A stretch of 64,000 nt of DNA, taken from NCBI GenBank assembly GCA_028683385.1, contig JAQUIJ010000001.1, positions 558,001 through 622,000 on the forward strand, given 5' to 3'. The DNA comes from Prolixibacteraceae bacterium (lineage in GTDB: Bacteria > Bacteroidota > Bacteroidia > Bacteroidales > Prolixibacteraceae). Below the pieces are notes generated by a model. The model searched no databases, was not told where the DNA came from, and saw nothing but the letters and a program-made list of their open reading frames with translations. Both the position numbers and the translations under genes were made by a program. Shown here piece after piece: positions 1 to 8,255 of the stretch (the first letter of the stretch is position 1; the number at the start of each line of letters is the position of its first letter).

Positions 1-167
1 AAGGCTTTGGGTTGGGTCTGAGCTATGTTAAAATCATTATTGATGCCCACAAAGGCAAGATAAAAGTTGAAAGCGCTCCAAATAAAGGAACAAAATTCAT
101 GATATATTTTCCGATAAACACAGAAGACCATGGAAAAAAAAGTAAAATTGCTATTGGCCGAGGATGA
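1..167 (+). CDS. Sensor histidine kinase, C-terminal end (partial)
   Basis: Only the last 54 codons are in the window; the gene runs off the left edge. Reading from base 3, the translation opens with [10 protein letters not shown], the G2 box of a GHKL ATPase domain, followed by the usual terminal strands with KIKVES and [11 protein letters not shown]. This is the ATP-binding end of a membrane sensor kinase. The frame stays open to a TGA at 165-167, so the kinase overlaps the start of the downstream response regulator by 38 bases, which indicates translational coupling. The same kinase-then-regulator order, and a similar C-terminal box, recur at 25280-27276. The sensed signal cannot be inferred from this tail. 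Confidence 0.85.
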   Translation, partial: GFGLGLSYVKIIIDAHKGKIKVESAPNKGTKFMIYFPINTEDHGKKSKIAIGRG

Positions 168-825
168 TGAAAACCTTGGATTGTTATTGAAAGAATATCT
201 GATTGCCAAAGGATATGAAACAGATTTATATCCCGATGGAGAGTTAGCGTACAAAGGATTCACTAAAAATCAACCCTACAGCCTCTGTATTCTGGATATC
301 ATGATGCCTAAAAAGGATGGTATTTCGTTGGCCAAAGACATTCGGTTGCTTAACATGGATGTCCCAATTATTTTCCTGACCGCGAAAAACATGAAGGAAG
401 ATGTATTGGAAGGTTTCAAAATTGGCGCCGACGACTACATCACAAAGCCATTCAGCATGGAAGAGTTGATTTTCCGTATTGAAGCCATTATGCGGCGGGT
501 AAGTCAGGATAGCAATTCTCACGAAGATGCTGTTTATCAATTGGGCATTTATACCTTCGATTCGCGCAAGCAAATTCTCACCGGAGGCGAAGAAGATGAA
601 GTAAAGTTAACCACCAAAGAAGCTGAACTGCTCCGTTTGCTGTGCAACAATGCGAACAAGGTTTTAGAACGCAACTTTGCCCTGAAAACAATTTGGATTG
701 ACGACAACTATTTCAATGCCCGTAGCATGGACGTTTACATTACCAAACTCCGGAAACACCTGAAAGACGATCCGAAAGTTGAAATCATCAATGTGCACGG
801 CAAAGGCTATAAGCTGATTATGTAA
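130..825 (+). CDS. OmpR-family response regulator (RprY-like)
   Basis: A 231-residue two-component regulator. An N-terminal receiver (about 1-125) has the acidic pocket EDD at 11-13, phospho-acceptor Asp56 in LDIMMP, Thr84 and Lys106 in ITKPF. A C-terminal winged-helix DNA-binding domain occupies about 135-231. It is expected to be phosphorylated by the kinase whose tail overlaps its start and then to bind DNA as a dimer. It closely resembles the regulator at 26590-27276 in length and in receiver motifs, so the two pairs look like paralogues. Similarity to RprY of Bacteroides is inferred from memory of that family; target genes are unknown. A strong hairpin terminator follows at 848-877. Confidence 0.93.
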   Translation: MEKKVKLLLAEDDENLGLLLKEYLIAKGYETDLYPDGELAYKGFTKNQPYSLCILDIMMPKKDGISLAKDIRLLNMDVPIIFLTAKNMKEDVLEGFKIGADDYITKPFSMEELIFRIEAIMRRVSQDSNSHEDAVYQLGIYTFDSRKQILTGGEEDEVKLTTKEAELLRLLCNNANKVLERNFALKTIWIDDNYFNARSMDVYITKLRKHLKDDPKVEIINVHGKGYKLIM

Positions 826-847
826 GCTGAAACCGTACCCAGATATA

Positions 848-877
848 AAAAAATCCTGCTGCAAAGCGGGATTTTTT
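848..877 (+). terminator. Rho-independent terminator after the response regulator
   Basis: Arms of 13 bases at 848-860 and 865-877 pair fully with one G-U pair around the tetraloop GCAA. The right arm ends in a run of six T. It ends the kinase/regulator operon. Confidence 0.85.
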
Positions 878-906
878 GTTTTCCCCGGAAGTCATCCAAT
901 TCTTTT

Positions 907-1083
907 GGCTAAAGCCGGTTGGTGCATTTATTATCATTTGTGCAAATGGGCTAAAGCCCAATCCTATTCAATCGCTTCGAATGCTACATTACTTTACAAC
1001 GAGTAAAATTCAACGAACCATCAATTCCCTCCAGCTTTAGCTGGTGGACAAACTTCTCTTACAAGAACAAATTGGCTTTAGCC
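907..1083. repeat. Cluster of short GGCTWWAGCC palindromes
   Basis: This gene-free stretch holds four short palindromes with a shared core: ggctaaagcc at 907-916, gggctaaagccc at 948-959, ccagctttagctgg at 1031-1044 and ggctttagcc at 1074-1083. The same core recurs at 38280-38288 and 38425-38433. The whole gap from 826 to about 1290 shows no convincing open reading frame. It contains the terminator, these palindromes and the repeat copy at 1113-1206. Confidence 0.6.
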
Positions 1084-1112
1084 GAAATCTTTTGTCTGAT
1101 TCTATGGGAATG

Positions 1113-1206
1113 CTAATTTCCTGTCAATCCAGAGTACTCGGGACTGAGCGGAAAGATGCCCACCGAAAACCACCCCGAGGACTCGGGGCCGGGTAGCTGA
1201 AGTTAT
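1113..1206. repeat. Interspersed repeat, copy A (conserved ends)
   Basis: The element opens with ctaatttcctgtcaa (1113-1127), contains accgaaa (1162-1168) and a tight perfect hairpin ccccgag-ga-ctcgggg (1173-1188), and ends with gggtagctgaagttat (1191-1206). Copy B at 3781-3830 has the same three blocks in the same order with a shorter middle. Conserved ends around a variable palindromic middle suggest a mobile or recombination-associated site. An attC-like role is only a guess. Confidence 0.5.
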
Positions 1207-1267
1207 AAGCAGCCCTTTAAATTTTGTCCATAATCAAATCTAATCATTAAAAATTAGTTTAAATGAT

Positions 1268-1306
1268 TTTGATAATAAATAATAGTAAAGTAACTTTGCA
1301 AAGTTA
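1268..1306 (+). promoter_or_regulatory. marR operon promoter with overlapping 16-bp palindromic operator
   Basis: TAACTTTGC at 1291-1299 fits the Bacteroidota -7 consensus TAnnTTTG, with TTTG at 1268-1271 about 20 bases upstream as a -33 element. The -7 box lies inside a perfect 16-base palindrome, taactttgcaaagtta, at 1291-1306. A dimeric MarR protein bound there would block sigma factor access, so autorepression by the next gene product is the simple reading. The distance to the ATG at 1337 is about 30 bases. Confidence 0.6.
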
Positions 1307-1336
1307 ATTTACAAATCTACTTTATAATTATTTGTG

Positions 1337-1768
1337 ATGTCTGAAATAAATGATAATGAATTGGCAACAAAATTACGAGAATCAATCTCTCGTATTTTAA
1401 AAGTCATGAAACGGGAAGTAAAACACGACGAACAACTTTCGTTAACAGAACGTTCCACCCTGTCTTTAATAAGCAGAACCCCTCAAGTCACTCCTTCCGA
1501 ACTGGCTCGGACAGAACAAGTAACAGGACAGGCAATGTCACAAATTATCAATAAGCTTTTGAGGCTTGAATTGATAAAGAAAATTGCTTCAGAAGCGGAT
1601 AAAAGAAAAGTTTTTATTTCGGCAACTTCCAAAGGACAGGATTTTATCGAGTTAAAAAGAAACAGAACCAGTGAATGGTTGACCAAGTCCATTTCTGAAA
1701 GATGTACGGAAGAAGAAAAAAAAATATTGGCTCAGGTTTCTGACATCTTCACAAAACTGGTAGAATAA
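1337..1768 (+). CDS. MarR-family transcriptional regulator
   Basis: A 143-residue winged-helix repressor. The central part (about 45-100) carries the MarR DNA-binding fold, with LARTEQVTGQAMSQIINKLL as the recognition region and a wing ending in DKRKVFIS. Terminal helices would form the dimer interface. An in-frame GTG lies one codon upstream at 1334, but the ATG at 1337 is the better start. It is followed after 6 bases by an MFS exporter gene and then a small membrane protein gene, so it is probably the local ligand-responsive repressor of an efflux operon. A perfect palindrome over its own promoter supports autoregulation. The ligand is unknown. Confidence 0.88.
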   Translation: MSEINDNELATKLRESISRILKVMKREVKHDEQLSLTERSTLSLISRTPQVTPSELARTEQVTGQAMSQIINKLLRLELIKKIASEADKRKVFISATSKGQDFIELKRNRTSEWLTKSISERCTEEEKKILAQVSDIFTKLVE

Positions 1769-1774
1769 TATTGT

Positions 1775-2980
1775 ATGGAAATCGGTACATTTCGGTCATT
1801 TCATAATCCCAATTACAGATTGTATTTTCTGGGGCAGTCTATTTCTTTAATCGGCACATGGATGCAACGAACTGCTGTTTATTGGGTTATATTTGAACAA
1901 ACGAACTCAAGTTTTATGTTGGGGTTGGTAGTGTTTGCTACTCAATTTCCCTCGTTTTTGTTTTCTCCGTTAGGCGGCGTTGCGGCTGACCGGTATGACC
2001 GTTACCGTTTAACATTAATAACACAAACTTCGCTGTTAGTTCAGGCCGGATTACTTACGGGTATGGTGCTGTTTACTCATCATACTGTTTGGGGGATTAT
2101 TCTCCTCAGTATTGTGCAAGGAATAATTGACGCGTTCGATTTACCTGCCAGACAGTCGTTGGTTAATGAAATAATTGAGGATAAAGAAAATCTGCCAAAT
2201 GCTATAGCCTTAAATTCTTCGATGGGAAAGCTTGCCTGGTTGATTGGCCCCGCTGTTTCAGGTATTGTATTGGCAAAATATGGAGCCGGCATTTGCTTTC
2301 TGATAAATGCCTTAAGTTATTTAGCTGTAATCATTGCATTGGCATTCATAAAAGTAAACCCCTATATTCCACTAGCCCGTTCCAGTAATGCTTTTGTTGA
2401 AATAAAAGAAGGTTTCAATTATGTTGTGCATACGCCTTCGCTGAGGATTCCCATTTTATTGCTCGCTAGTGTGAGCCTTTTGGTTTTGCCTTTTAACACG
2501 CTTCTTCCCGTGTTTGCCAAAGTTGTGTTTAAGGGGAATGCTTCCACTTACGGTTACCTCAACAGCATGATCGGGACAGGTTCGTTGATAGGAGCAATCG
2601 CTCTGGCTTCGTTGAAGAGCAATAAGTATATGATTAAAATTTTGTTTGGCAGCCTATTAATTTTGGGCGTTGCATTGATGGCCTTTTCTCATATAACCAT
2701 TTTACCTGTTGCGTTGTTCTTCGCAGCAATCGCTGGCTTTGCTATGATGTTTCAAACAACCGTTAGCCAAACCATTGTTCAGCTTGAAGCATCATACGAA
2801 ATGCGTGGTCGTGTTTTGAGTTTTTTTATGATGGCTTTCTTTGGACTTCAGCCAGTTGGCGCATTGTTGATTGGAATGGTATCGGATCTTACGGGTGCTG
2901 CCAATGTAATTCTTTTCCAGGGAATTTCTGCCGTTATCATAACCTTTTTATTCGTGTATTTACTTAGAAAAAACAAATAA
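1775..2980 (+). CDS. MFS transporter, probable drug/metabolite exporter
   Basis: A 401-residue integral membrane protein with roughly 11-12 hydrophobic helices. It starts with FRSFHNPNYRLYFLGQSISLIG, typical of the MFS_3 (EntS-like) branch of exporters, and carries the MFS loop motif as GGVAADRYDRYR after the second helix. Such proteins expel small hydrophobic compounds or siderophores using the proton gradient. It lies between the marR gene, 6 bases upstream, and a small membrane protein gene, 14 bases downstream, which supports one co-regulated efflux unit. The substrate cannot be told from sequence. Confidence 0.88.
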   Translation: MEIGTFRSFHNPNYRLYFLGQSISLIGTWMQRTAVYWVIFEQTNSSFMLGLVVFATQFPSFLFSPLGGVAADRYDRYRLTLITQTSLLVQAGLLTGMVLFTHHTVWGIILLSIVQGIIDAFDLPARQSLVNEIIEDKENLPNAIALNSSMGKLAWLIGPAVSGIVLAKYGAGICFLINALSYLAVIIALAFIKVNPYIPLARSSNAFVEIKEGFNYVVHTPSLRIPILLLASVSLLVLPFNTLLPVFAKVVFKGNASTYGYLNSMIGTGSLIGAIALASLKSNKYMIKILFGSLLILGVALMAFSHITILPVALFFAAIAGFAMMFQTTVSQTIVQLEASYEMRGRVLSFFMMAFFGLQPVGALLIGMVSDLTGAANVILFQGISAVIITFLFVYLLRKNK

Positions 2981-2994
2981 TAAATCAAGACAAT

Positions 2995-3312
2995 ATGGAA
3001 ACAATTTATTGGTATAATTTTTTGGCAGCATTTTTTGCCGGATTTTTTTTATTAAACGCCTTTCCTCATTTGGTACAAGGACTTTCGGGAAACGCCTTTC
3101 CAACCCCATTTGCAAAGCCATCGGGAAGAGGTCTGTCTTCCCCTCTAACAAATACGTTTTGGGCATTTGTCAATCTCATCATCGGATTTTTTCTTTTCAA
3201 AGCAAGTAAAGTTTCTTTTGATGTAAATCTTTTATTGCTTTTATTTTTAGCAGGTATGGTGGCAATAAGTATTATATCGGCAACAAACTTTGCTAAAAGA
3301 ATGAAAGAATAA
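2995..3312 (+). CDS. Small membrane protein of unknown function
   Basis: A 105-residue protein with three predicted hydrophobic segments (about 8-28, 55-68 and 78-95). A conserved-looking polar segment with NAFPTPFAKPSGRGLSSP lies between the first two. It is 14 bases behind the MFS gene and shares its probable promoter, so it may assist or modulate efflux, but this is inference from position only. No known domain was recognised. Confidence 0.7.
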   Translation: METIYWYNFLAAFFAGFFLLNAFPHLVQGLSGNAFPTPFAKPSGRGLSSPLTNTFWAFVNLIIGFFLFKASKVSFDVNLLLLLFLAGMVAISIISATNFAKRMKE

Positions 3313-3396
3313 AACTGAAATCTTTTGTAAACCACTTGCATTATTGGTTACGTCAATCATTCAATACAAATTAAAAAGCATTACAACAATAAAAGT

Positions 3397-3651
3397 ATGG
3401 AAGAAAATAGGACGCAACAAAACACTGCACTCTTAATATTGGATGTACAGGAAGCTATTGTAAAAATACTAACTAACAGTACACCAGTCGTTAAATCGAT
3501 TAAGAAAGCTCTACAAATGGCTCACAACAGTAAAATACATGTTGTATATGTAGTTGTTGGATTCCGAAAAGGATACCCCGATGTTAGTCCGAATAATAAA
3601 TCTTTTTCAGTGTTGAAGAATGGTATGCGAATAATCATTCCTAACAAATAA
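3397..3651 (+). pseudogene. Truncated isochorismatase-like (cysteine hydrolase) fragment
   Basis: An 84-residue reading frame whose first half matches the start of the isochorismatase-like fold: LLILDVQEAI carries the first catalytic Asp, and HVVYVVVGFR is the second strand. Family members are normally about 180-200 residues and need a catalytic Lys and Cys further along; neither is present. The frame ends 129 bases before repeat copy B, and no continuation was seen in other frames. A decayed or repeat-truncated gene is the likely reading; a functional short protein is unlikely. Confidence 0.6.
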
Positions 3652-3780
3652 TTTTCGTCATTGAAATTTGGTCTGTTTAATGGATTCCCATGCACTCCTT
3701 TGGTTGCTTACAACTGAGGAAGCTACACTCAGGCCGGGGTTTCCCGAAGAATTGTCCACGATAAGCTGCCTTTCAAAATA

Positions 3781-3830
3781 CTAATTTCCTTTCAACGAGC
3801 TACCGAAACCCGGCGGGTAGTTGAAGTTAT
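3781..3830. repeat. Interspersed repeat, copy B (conserved ends)
   Basis: It contains ctaatttcctttcaa (3781-3795), accgaaa (3802-3808) and gggtagttgaagttat (3815-3830), matching copy A block for block. On the minus strand it reads GCATAAC then CAACTACCC, starting 14 bases past the stop of the minus-strand gene at 3847-4521. A partial inverted counterpart of its inner sequence (ccggggtttc) lies at about 3733. The remaining bases between 3652 and 3780 show no gene. Confidence 0.5.
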
Positions 3831-3846
3831 GCACCGTTATTTGACA

Positions 3847-4521
3847 TTATTCGTAATTCTCAATATATTCACAAAAGGATTTACCCAAGCTTGTCAATCT
3901 AAAAAATGGTTCTATCTCCACACCACTTCCATCACTATATTTCCTTGCAGATAACATTTTTTTGCTTATAAGTCTCTGTTCATGAATTTCAACTAATGAG
4001 TTATATTTTAGCCCTGATTCCTTAGCAATTAATTCAAGATAGTTGTGAGCTGTCTCAAGTCTGGTTTTGCTATTAGCATAGGCTTTATTTTTGTAAAGTC
4101 TATAAATTGTACTCAGGACAATCAATTCTCCTTCATCTAAACTTTTAGCAATTTTCAAAAACTGAATTGGCAGCAAATCTTCTTTCTGATTTTCGATTGC
4201 TGATTTGATAAAAATATCTTTAAGGACATTGAAAATCTTGTGATTTGGAATGTCTGTATCTAAGTACTCGAGAATTTCAGATAATGAGTCATAATAGCTT
4301 TCACTAAATTCATAATTAGTGGATATTTTCCCTTCCACTTGGAATCTTTTCCATTCCTCGTTTAATATTGTCAGAAATTTTCCACTTCTCAGTCCTCTTA
4401 GTAGTCTATTTGCTGAAATAGCAAATCCAGCTTTGTCGGACATTGCAATACCAGTAAACCCATTTAATAAATCATCTACTGTCTTGTCTAGAAGTGTTGG
4501 CGAATTCGAAATTTTGTTCAT
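3847..4521 (-). CDS. Hypothetical protein, orphan
   Basis: A 224-residue, apparently soluble protein with no signal peptide and no membrane segments. The N-terminal half is mainly helical. The C-terminal third (about 130-220) ends in a stretch, IEPFFRLTSLGKSF, that resembles the end of a winged-helix module, but this is weak. The gene is AT-rich, stands alone on the minus strand in an accessory stretch and is followed within 14 bases by repeat copy B. Those features suggest horizontal acquisition. Helical proteins of this kind sometimes belong to abortive infection or toxin-antitoxin loci, but no partner gene is present. Function unknown. Confidence 0.7.
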   Translation of the reverse strand: MNKISNSPTLLDKTVDDLLNGFTGIAMSDKAGFAISANRLLRGLRSGKFLTILNEEWKRFQVEGKISTNYEFSESYYDSLSEILEYLDTDIPNHKIFNVLKDIFIKSAIENQKEDLLPIQFLKIAKSLDEGELIVLSTIYRLYKNKAYANSKTRLETAHNYLELIAKESGLKYNSLVEIHEQRLISKKMLSARKYSDGSGVEIEPFFRLTSLGKSFCEYIENYE

Positions 4522-4767
4522 GATCTGTCAATTCTATAATGACGCATAACTCTATTATATATGCAATACTCCTTCAAATTTATGAATATTATTAAATAAT
4601 CTAATTATTGATTAGTATAATTTTCAAGTTATTGATTTTTAATGAAGTGCCTTTTTAAAACTTCCGTACCAAATCATTACTCACCTGGCTATAAATCAGG
4701 GATGGTTTTGATATCATTATGTCCCAAAGGCTCTTGTATAAATCGTTTCTATAACCGCGATCAACAG

Positions 4768-4799
4768 AAAAGAGCCGGATGCATAGCACCGGCTCTTTT
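4768..4799. terminator. Bidirectional terminator-like hairpin
   Basis: Perfect 11-base arms aaaagagccgg and ccggctctttt (4768-4778 and 4789-4799) flank a 10-base loop. The A and T runs at the ends allow termination in either direction. Confidence 0.7.
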
Positions 4800-4809
4800 G
4801 ATTCATCAG

Positions 4810-4866
4810 ATGTCTAGTCCTGAAATAGTGTTACTTTTTGTGTAACGCTATTTCAGGACTAGACAT
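4810..4866. repeat. Long 25-bp inverted repeat, possible MITE or IS-end relic
   Basis: Arms 4810-4834 and 4842-4866 are complementary over 25 bases with a single T-G mismatch, around a 7-base T-rich loop. The arms contain tagtcctgaaatag and its complement. The length is far beyond a normal terminator, and the following T-run is weak. It may be a miniature transposable element, two IS ends joined after deletion, or a structured RNA. Confidence 0.6.
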
Positions 4867-4872
4867 TTTAAC

Positions 4873-4912
4873 AAAAAAGGGGTTCTCCGTTTTAATCCGG
4901 AAAACCCCCTTT
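4873..4912 (-). terminator. Terminator of lepA
   Basis: An imperfect G/C hairpin with aaagggg on one side and cccccttt on the other. Read on the minus strand it is followed by a run of six T, as expected for the end of the lepA transcript. Confidence 0.6.
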
Positions 4913-4935
4913 GCAAATATTGTGTTGATTCAGGC

Positions 4936-4964
4936 GTAGAGACAAGGCAATGCCTTGTCTCTAC
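4936..4964. repeat. Perfect 14-bp palindromic repeat
   Basis: gtagagacaaggca at 4936-4949 and its exact complement at 4951-4964 surround a single base. It lies 16 bases past the lepA stop. It has no T-run and looks like a dispersed palindromic unit rather than a terminator. Confidence 0.65.
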
Positions 4965-4980
4965 AACAATGAAATCCTAT

Positions 4981-6768
4981 CTAATCTAATTTCAGCACAG
5001 CCAAAAACGCGTTTTGCGGAACCTCAACATTTCCTACCTGTTTCATGCGTTTTTTACCTTTTTTCTGTTTTTCGAGCAGCTTGCGTTTACGGGTAATATC
5101 ACCTCCGTAACATTTGGCAGTTACGTCTTTACGAACAGCCTTCACCGTTTCGCGCGAAATAATCTTGGCGCCAATGGCTGCCTGAATAGCAATGTCGAAT
5201 TGCTGGCGTGGAATCAATTCTTTCAGTTTTTCGCACATCCGTTTTCCAAAACTATAGGCATTGTTGAAGTGAATTAAAGTTGATAAAGCGTCAACCATTT
5301 CACCATTCAACAGAATATCCAAACGTACTAATTTGGCCGGACGAAAATCGAGCATGTGATAATCGAACGAAGCATATCCTTTCGAGATACTTTTCAGTTT
5401 ATCGTAAAAATCGAACACGATTTCGCCTAACGGAAGATCAAATACCATTTCCACGCGATCGGTAGTCAGGTAATCTTGCTTCAAAAGTGTTCCTCGTTTA
5501 TCCAGACACAAAGTCATAATTGGACCAATATAATCAGAGGCAGTAATAATGTTTGCGCGGATAAAGGGTTCGTCAATATCGTCGATGGTAGTGGTTGACG
5601 GTAATCCTGATGGATTATAAACATTTATTGTTTCTCCTTTAGTTGTATGCACGTGGTAGAGCACGTTGGGAACGGTGGTAATCACGTTCATATCATATTC
5701 GCGGTCGAGTCGCTCCTGAACAATTTCCATGTGCAACAATCCGAGGAATCCGCAGCGAAACCCGAAACCCAAAGCGGCAGAAGATTCCGGCTCGTAAGTA
5801 AGCGAAGCATCATTCAATTGCAGTTTTTCCATCGCCGAACGAAGATCTTCGTAATCCTCTGAATCGATCGGATAAACTCCGGCAAAAACCATTGGTTTTA
5901 CTTCTTCAAACCCATCGATAGCCTTTTCGCAAGGCGCTTTCGAGTGCGTAACGGTATCGCCCACTTTTACTTCACGGGCCGTTTTAATACCACAAATAAT
6001 GTATCCAACACTTCCGGCTTTCAATTCAGAACGTTCAAACATCCCAAGTTTCAGCGCCCCAACTTCGTCAACAACATATTCTTTCGATGCATTCACGAAT
6101 TTAACCTGATCGCCTTTCCGGAGTATTCCGTTTTCAACTTTCAGGTAAGCAATAACTCCACGGAATGGATTAAAAACCGAATCAAAAATCAGAGCCTGAA
6201 GTGGTGCATCATCAATTCCTTTGGGTTCAGGAATATCATTTACAATTCGTTCCAGAATTTCTTCGATACCAAGCCCGGTTTTCCCACTGGCGCGAATGAT
6301 GTCGGTGCGTTTGCAGCCAATCAAGCCGATAATCTGGTCTTCAACAATTTCAGGCATGGCGTTATCCAAATCCATTTTGTTCAGGATCGGAATAATTTCC
6401 AAATCGTGTTCGATGGCCAGGTATAAATTAGAAATGGTTTGCGCCTGAATTCCCTGCGTTGAGTCGATGATAAGCAAAGCACCTTCGCAGGCAGCGATTG
6501 AACGCGAAACTTCGTACGAAAAATCGACGTGTCCGGGAGTATCAATCAGGTTCAGAATATATTCCTGTCCATTCAGTGAGTACATCATCTGAATGGCATG
6601 ACTCTTAATGGTAATTCCACGTTCCTGTTCCAGATCCATGCTGTCGAGAACCTGAGCTTTCATCGCACGGCCGTCAACCGTTTTGGTATATTCGAGCAGC
6701 CTGTCGGCCAGCGTACTTTTTCCGTGATCGATATGCGCAATAATACAAAAATTACGTATGTTCTTCAT
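4981..6768 (-). CDS. lepA: Elongation factor 4 (LepA) GTPase
   Basis: A 595-residue translational GTPase, the normal LepA length. The G1 loop AHIDHGKST lies at about 10-18, the G3 motif in DTPGHVDF and the G4 motif in NKMDLD. EF-G-like domains II, III and V follow, and the LepA-specific C-terminal domain carries [22 protein letters not shown] near the end. LepA acts on the ribosome during initiation and elongation under stress. It stands alone with a hairpin terminator downstream and a divergent gene pair upstream. The start at ATG 6768 gives the standard [18 protein letters not shown] opening. Confidence is high. Confidence 0.98.
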   Translation of the reverse strand: MKNIRNFCIIAHIDHGKSTLADRLLEYTKTVDGRAMKAQVLDSMDLEQERGITIKSHAIQMMYSLNGQEYILNLIDTPGHVDFSYEVSRSIAACEGALLIIDSTQGIQAQTISNLYLAIEHDLEIIPILNKMDLDNAMPEIVEDQIIGLIGCKRTDIIRASGKTGLGIEEILERIVNDIPEPKGIDDAPLQALIFDSVFNPFRGVIAYLKVENGILRKGDQVKFVNASKEYVVDEVGALKLGMFERSELKAGSVGYIICGIKTAREVKVGDTVTHSKAPCEKAIDGFEEVKPMVFAGVYPIDSEDYEDLRSAMEKLQLNDASLTYEPESSAALGFGFRCGFLGLLHMEIVQERLDREYDMNVITTVPNVLYHVHTTKGETINVYNPSGLPSTTTIDDIDEPFIRANIITASDYIGPIMTLCLDKRGTLLKQDYLTTDRVEMVFDLPLGEIVFDFYDKLKSISKGYASFDYHMLDFRPAKLVRLDILLNGEMVDALSTLIHFNNAYSFGKRMCEKLKELIPRQQFDIAIQAAIGAKIISRETVKAVRKDVTAKCYGGDITRKRKLLEKQKKGKKRMKQVGNVEVPQNAFLAVLKLD

Positions 6769-6954
6769 TCCTGAAATTTCTAAAAACCTTATTAATCAAA
6801 TCCTCCAATCACATTTGCCGCAAAGATATTCAAATTTCGTTAACCTTAACAGGGTTTAAAAACCTGTCAGGGATAAGCTTTGCAAAAATTCAATTTCATA
6901 TTCCGTTTCAGTCTGAATATGCCTACCTTTACGCCTTTCAATAAAACGCAAAGA

Positions 6955-7416
6955 ATGAAGCGAGTTGCATATTTAATCTTGATCCTGATTGCGGTAGCTG
7001 CATGCAAGGAAGTGTTCGAAGCGCCTCCGCAAGCTTTACTTAAGGCAACGCTTCTGAATTCGAATGCCGGTGGAGCCATATCTCCAATCGTAACAATACG
7101 TGGAATCGGGATTGAAACCTACTTGTTTAAAGACACTGCTTTAAGCGTATTGAATCTGCCCCTTTCCACAAGTACTAATAAGTCACGCTTTCTGGTCTCG
7201 TTCGATTCGATAACCGATACCATCACTTTTACCCATAAAGACACGTTGGAATACGATTCGATGGAAACGGGATTTTACAATGAATATAAATTGCGAAGCA
7301 TCGATTTTACGAAAAACCGAATTGACTCTATACTAATTACTGACAGTCTGGTAACCAAAACATGGCATGAAAATATTAAGATTTACCTTCGTCCTTTGTC
7401 TTCTGGCAGCAATTAG
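6955..7416 (+). CDS. DUF6452-family lipoprotein
   Basis: The chosen start is ATG 6955 (153 residues), because it gives a classical lipoprotein signal MKRVAYLILILIAVAAC with the lipid-accepting Cys at 17. An upstream in-frame ATG at 6880 would bury this signal. The mature part is beta-rich and has no motif that I can assign to a reaction. The next gene overlaps its last 50 bases and belongs to DUF6048; these two families are commonly adjacent in Bacteroidales, which supports both calls. It probably sits in the outer membrane or periplasm and may partner with the DUF6048 protein. Biochemical function unknown. Confidence 0.78.
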   Translation: MKRVAYLILILIAVAACKEVFEAPPQALLKATLLNSNAGGAISPIVTIRGIGIETYLFKDTALSVLNLPLSTSTNKSRFLVSFDSITDTITFTHKDTLEYDSMETGFYNEYKLRSIDFTKNRIDSILITDSLVTKTWHENIKIYLRPLSSGSN

Positions 7417-8134
7417 CTACGGGCAAAAAGAGCCGCAAAAGAAGATCAAACCGAAACGAACCGACAACTACATCCGCATGAAAGGTATTCGTCTGGGTGC
7501 AGATATTACGCGTCCATTTCAGGATTTATGGACGAAAGGCAATCGCTATGGCACTGAATTCTCGGCTGATATGGAGTTATGGCCCAATCTATTTCCTGTT
7601 TTCGAATCGGGTTTCGACGTAATGAAAATCAAGACCGATTACATCGATTATAAAAGCTCCGGAAGTTATTCGCGTATCGGCATGGATTACAATTTTCTGC
7701 AGGCCGAAAATAAAAATGACAAAAATATCTTTTATGTAGGGCTTCGCTACGGATTTGTACTGGCTCGTCAGCAAGTGAACTCTTATACGATAGATTCCTA
7801 TTGGACTCCCACTACCGGACGATTCAGTAATCAGAATTACTTTGCTCACTGGGGCGAATTTTTGGTTGGAATAAAAGGCGAAATTGTACACAATTTCTAT
7901 ATGGGCTGGACCATTCGGGGAAAGATAAAGCTCAACAACAAAGACCTCGGGATGCCACACACTTATTTTATTCCGGGTTACGGAAAAGCGGAAAAGGGAT
8001 TTAACATGGATTTCACTTATTCGGTTTACTACAACCTTCCGTGGGATTTCCGGAAGTCGATTGACCGGAAAAAAGATGCAGCTACGAACAAGAAAGTCGG
8101 CAAAATCGTTACAAAGCCAGCTCCGAAAAAGTAG
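7367..8134 (+). CDS. DUF6048-family outer-membrane protein
   Basis: A 255-residue protein with a cleavable signal peptide (MKILRFTFVLCLLAAISYG) and a mature part of alternating hydrophobic and aromatic strands typical of a small beta-barrel. It has a basic C-terminal tail rich in Lys. Its start lies 50 bases inside the preceding DUF6452 gene in a different frame, which implies translational coupling and a shared complex or pathway. The pairing is a recognised Bacteroidales arrangement; the role is unknown. Confidence 0.78.
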   Translation: MKILRFTFVLCLLAAISYGQKEPQKKIKPKRTDNYIRMKGIRLGADITRPFQDLWTKGNRYGTEFSADMELWPNLFPVFESGFDVMKIKTDYIDYKSSGSYSRIGMDYNFLQAENKNDKNIFYVGLRYGFVLARQQVNSYTIDSYWTPTTGRFSNQNYFAHWGEFLVGIKGEIVHNFYMGWTIRGKIKLNNKDLGMPHTYFIPGYGKAEKGFNMDFTYSVYYNLPWDFRKSIDRKKDAATNKKVGKIVTKPAPKK

Positions 8135-8255
8135 GTCTCAGGAAAATATCTCAAAAAATCAAAGCGGATTTTGTCAACTCAATTGATGCTTCGCATTTAG
8201 ACTTGGCAAAGTCATTCAAAATTCATAACTTAATGGTAATCAAAATCTGAAAGTT

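Larger units (their letters stand above)
4522..4980. other. Gene-free spacer packed with four hairpins
   Basis: No reading frame here has protein-like composition. The stretch holds four separate inverted repeats (4768-4799, 4810-4866, 4873-4912 and 4936-4964), listed individually. The first 240 bases are very AT-rich and presumably include the promoter of the minus-strand hypothetical gene. Confidence 0.7.

Noticed and set aside
3781-3830. A firm call of an integron cassette array
   Set aside because: Only two partial copies, no integrase gene, and the R' site for copy B is not convincing.
4642-4845. A 67-codon plus-strand frame
   Set aside because: It runs through two hairpins (4768-4799 and 4810-4866), has no protein-like composition and no start signal, so it is a by-product of repeats.
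5944-6426. A 160-codon frame opposite lepA
   Set aside because: It lies wholly inside lepA on the other strand, with composition forced by lepA codons; a shadow frame.
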